The notes below the pieces were generated by a model. That model had not been told where the DNA came from, ran no database searches, and saw only the letters and a list, made by a program, of their open reading frames with translations. The translations under genes were made by a program, and so were the position numbers. From NCBI RefSeq assembly GCF_020921035.1, contig NC_063155.1, forward strand, positions 10,029,001 to 10,093,000: DNA of 64,000 nt, written 5' to 3'. This DNA comes from Rhodamnia argentea (lineage: Eukaryota > Streptophyta > Magnoliopsida > Myrtales > Myrtaceae). Shown here in pieces: positions 62,501 through 64,000 of the stretch. How positions within the stretch are numbered: position 1 is the stretch's first letter; every line of letters starts with the position of its first letter.

Positions 62501-63360
62501 CACATCCTACAAAAAGCCCATGATCCTTGAAATCGTGAGGTAGTTTACCTACTAAAACATTATACTAGGCAATCAAGATAAATACAAATAAATAGGCACG
62601 CAGAAGGTCTCCATACTCTCCAAAATTAGCACTATAGCCCCCAGATTCGAGCAATCTTTGCTCTTCCCTCTGCATATCTTCCACTCTATACTGCCTCTTG
62701 TAGCGTTTATAAAACTCCCACAAGTTTTCTATATCTCGATTGCGATCAATCGGTGCCCCATCCTTCTTGGCAAGTTTTTGCTGCAGCAGAATCCAGTTTT
62801 CAGACTATGATTATAAAACCCAACAAAAGAGAAAATAGAGGGGAAAAAAAAGGCTTCTGGAGAACTAAACCCAAGAGAAAATCTAATAGCAAGAAATGAC
62901 GAAACTCAACAGAGAGGTCGAGACGCCAATTCAAATTCAATTGTTTAGTCCCACCTTAATAATAGACATTAAGCCAGTCTTGAATTGGAGAACGCCTCGA
63001 CCATCACTACTGGGATCCAGGTTCTGAGCCATCCGATATGCCTGCTCACATACTTCAGATAGACAAACGGAGACGAGAATTAACTAAATGCTCAGAGCGA
63101 CAACAGAAGCGACCCATACCAAAGAATGAAATCAAACTCAGCTCGGCCTTACGTATCCGGGCAACATTGGCGTCCTCGGCCTGAATCTCGTCTGCGGCCT
63201 GCAAGATCATGTCGATGTTGGTGGAGCGAGTAAGCGAGGGGGGGACCGCCCCGGCGATGCCGCTCGGGGTCCTCCCATGGCCCGGACGGCCACTCGCGAG
63301 CTGCTCCCTCCTCAGCGTCGCCCTGACCAGCCTCTCCCAGTTGTCGTGAGGCCTAGCCAT
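35866..63360 (-). CDS. GSL8: Callose synthase 10 (GSL8), 51 exons
   Basis: The 51 exons (listed separately) sum to 5718 bases, 1905 aa, without a stop; Arabidopsis GSL8/CalS10 is 1904 aa as I recall. The enzyme is a GT48 plasma-membrane 1,3-beta-glucan synthase using UDP-glucose. GSL8 makes callose at the cell plate and plasmodesmata and is needed for cytokinesis. The N terminus ([32 protein letters not shown]) is GSL8-type rather than GSL10-type. Residues about 340-379 hold the FKS1 domain 1 motif [16 protein letters not shown]. The central cytosolic loop has [34 protein letters not shown] (about 1195), [16 protein letters not shown] and [11 protein letters not shown] (about 1265-1304). Membrane segments cluster at about 475-755 and from about 1430 to the end. 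The start is the ATG at 63360. The introns hold TRIMs, a plastid fragment and tandem repeats. Confidence 0.96.
36860..37195 (+). pseudogene. Plastid ycf1 (TIC214) 5' fragment, NUPT
   Basis: The stretch reads like the start of chloroplast ycf1: an ATG at 36860 followed by ATTTTGAAATCTTTTCTACTAGG, then ATGCATGAAGATAATAAATT, CTCCATAGGGCCCTCTTATC, a region coding [17 protein letters not shown], and finally CATTGGGTAGACCTCATA. Stops and indels break the frame, and a 31-base unit is duplicated in tandem (36869-36899 and 36900-36930). It lies in GSL8 intron 48, in the opposite sense. The insertion may start earlier, near 36740, but that part was not recognised. Confidence 0.88.
39425..39568. repeat. 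Tandem duplication, 72-base period, with (CT)n
   Basis: A unit starting GATCCTGTCTGCTACTCAAT and ending in GCCAGTGTGCGTGAG occurs at 39425 and again at 39497. The CT run inside it differs in length between copies. It lies in GSL8 intron 43. Confidence 0.85.
41144..41442. repeat. Recent tandem duplication, 149-base unit
   Basis: The unit starting GCCCATCAGGCAGAAGTTGA begins at 41144 and again at 41293. By eye the copies are nearly identical, with a few substitutions and a two-base difference near the end (GTGTTATG against GTGTGTTATG). It lies in GSL8 intron 39. Confidence 0.93.
41521..41569. repeat. (GA)24 microsatellite
   Basis: A perfect 49-base run in GSL8 intron 39, likely to vary in length between individuals. 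Confidence 0.95.
44388..44656 (-). mobile_element. TRIM retroelement, family B
   Basis: Two diverged direct repeats of about 85 bases (44388-44473 and 44573-44656) share AAAAGCTTAAGCTATTAGAT and TTTAATATTTAA. Between them is about 99 bp of non-coding DNA. Beside the right repeat, GATACCA is the complement of a TGGTATC primer site, and near the left repeat CTCCCCTTC is the complement of a purine tract, so the element reads on the - strand. The flanking 5-bp duplications are perfect (GGTAG at 44383-44387 and 44657-44661). The core AAGCTTAAGCTA is shared with family A. It lies in GSL8 intron 35. Confidence 0.75.
56615..56746 (+). repeat. Tandem repeat, 66-base period (22 codons)
   Basis: Two copies of a 66-base unit begin at 56615 and 56681. 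On the + strand both are open and read [10 protein letters not shown], then GYD, then MEV. The period is a multiple of three and most differences are single bases. It lies in GSL8 intron 9, antisense to the gene. It may be a relic of a repetitive coding sequence. Confidence 0.7.
59082..59201. repeat. Tandem repeat, 60-base period
   Basis: A unit with CACTCC and AATACC, ACTC, then TTCAACTAAAACACGACCAA occurs twice, offset by 60 bases, in GSL8 intron 6. Confidence 0.8.
59958..60287 (-). mobile_element. TRIM retroelement, family A copy 2
   Basis: The terminal repeats at 59958-60065 (108 bp) and 60181-60287 (107 bp) begin TGTTA and end CAACA. The interior of 115 bp starts after the left repeat with CCCCCTCTCACGTG, the complement of a polypurine tract, and ends with GCTACGATACCA, the complement of an initiator-Met primer site. 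The 5-bp target duplication is perfect (CTTTC at 59953-59957 and 60288-60292). It is non-coding and lies in GSL8 intron 6. The interior resembles copy 1 at 28.97 kb along its whole length. Confidence 0.92.
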
Positions 63361-64000
63361 GGCTCCAGTGGCGCGACGGGGAGGCGGAATCCCACGCGGG
63401 TGCTGCTGAGAAACGACGCCGATCGGGTCCGATCAGCCGGTCGACGGCGGGGAGTGTGGATCTGGAAGCGAGTTGGGGAACAGTGGAAAAGCGAAGTCCG
63501 AGAAAGGGGTTTGAAATTGTAAAGAAAAAGGTTTAAGCGGAGAGAGAGAGAGAGAGAGGAGAGAGAGAAGATCAAATGTCCCGGTGAGAAGGAAACGCGG
63601 AGGTCGCGGGAAGAGGAGGGGGAGGGGGGCCGACGAGTTGAATGAAATTACGGATTTACCCCCACAGAAATGATTGATAGTAATGGCGGCGCCATTGTCG
63701 GTTTCATGCGGGTCTTTTGATCAATTTAAAGGCATTCAAAACACGTACGACGGTGCTCCTGATTCCGTGCCAAATGGCAAATGCCGATCATCGCCAAGAC
63801 TCCTCTCTCTCCGTGCGCGTACGCAAATGCGCGTAAATGGAAAATTGCTTCGTGGAGTTCTTAAGAACTAAGGCAAAGAAGGATATGCTTCTTGAGCCCT
63901 GGCCAAGCCGAGCCTTTTTGGCACTCCAATCATAGGCTTGCGCATCTATTTTCGGTGACTCGTTGTTGGGGTGAACTACCATCTCAGGTCTATTGCCATT
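63361..64000 (-). promoter_or_regulatory. GSL8 5' leader and promoter region
   Basis: Upstream of the GSL8 start the + strand has an AG run at 63541-63558, extended with interruptions to about 63570. In the transcript this is a CT-rich tract about 180-210 bases before the ATG, a typical plant leader or core-promoter feature. No TATA box was assigned with confidence. No gene was recognised to the right edge. Confidence 0.4.

Larger units (their letters stand above)
48853..63360 (-). other. GSL8 exon map, exons 1-21
   Basis: Exons in transcript order: 63153-63360, 62955-63052, 62617-62780, 61548-61671, 60954-61064, 60631-60756, 58697-58786, 57515-57612, 57308-57425, 55702-55830, 54911-54987, 54736-54814, 53924-54016, 53732-53834, 53492-53615, 53180-53366, 53013-53065, 51702-51762, 51497-51578, 49149-49198 and 48853-48939. 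All junctions are GT-AG except the donor after exon 18, which is GC (CAG followed by GCAAGT). Phases are consistent throughout. Introns 6, 9 and 19 are the longest here. Confidence 0.88.

Noticed and set aside
35866..63360. Assignment of the callose synthase to GSL10/CalS9
   Set aside because: One stretch ([10 protein letters not shown]) is GSL10-like, but the N terminus, [20 protein letters not shown] and most loops match GSL8, as does the length.

Overview
The window is plant nuclear DNA. It has spliced genes with GT-AG introns, plant-only gene families (callose synthase, P-type PPR), plant-type retroelements, simple repeats and two inserted scraps of plastid DNA. The proteins read as core eudicot. 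A woody rosid would fit, but the sequence alone does not prove the species.

Six protein-coding genes were reconstructed exon by exon. On the + strand, in order: a TPR protein like Arabidopsis At5g63200 (185-4950, 11 exons, 662 aa); a chloroplast PPR protein like EMB1006/At5g50280 (7459-10150, 2 exons, 716 aa); a small methyltransferase-like protein broken by one base in a G run (16361-17148); an exonuclease III-type AP endonuclease like APE1L (20187-25286, 9 exons, 352 aa); and a five-finger CCCH protein like C3H43/C3H67 (27391-32448, 6 exons, 467 aa). On the - strand, convergent with these, callose synthase 10/GSL8 fills 35866-63360 (51 exons, 1905 aa). Five of the six spliced frames are intact from start to stop, with lengths close to those I recall for the Arabidopsis relatives. 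Two GSL8 introns use GC donors.

The spaces between and inside genes hold the accessory content. 5.7-7.35 kb: a long-inverted-repeat, Mutator-like element with a hAT-type element nested in it. 10.9-13.3 kb: a dead LINE on the - strand. 13.86-14.24 kb: a second hAT-type MITE. 19.44-19.57 kb: a plastid 16S rRNA fragment. 33.36-33.75 kb: a decayed RNase H domain. 34.5-35.3 kb: a second inverted-repeat element that carries an inverted copy of part of the EMB1006 first exon lying 27 kb away. Introns hold three miniature LTR retroelements (TRIMs) from two related families, a plastid ycf1 fragment and several tandem duplications.

The genes do not form a pathway. TPR, AP endonuclease and CCCH genes probably keep an ancestral plant gene order, since their Arabidopsis counterparts lie in two regions (At3g484xx and At5g632xx) that I recall as duplicates. 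I found no wholly new biological system. The observation most worth following is the EMB1006 fragment captured by the 34.5-kb element, followed by the exon-like frame inside the 5.7-kb element that the nested hAT insertion interrupts.
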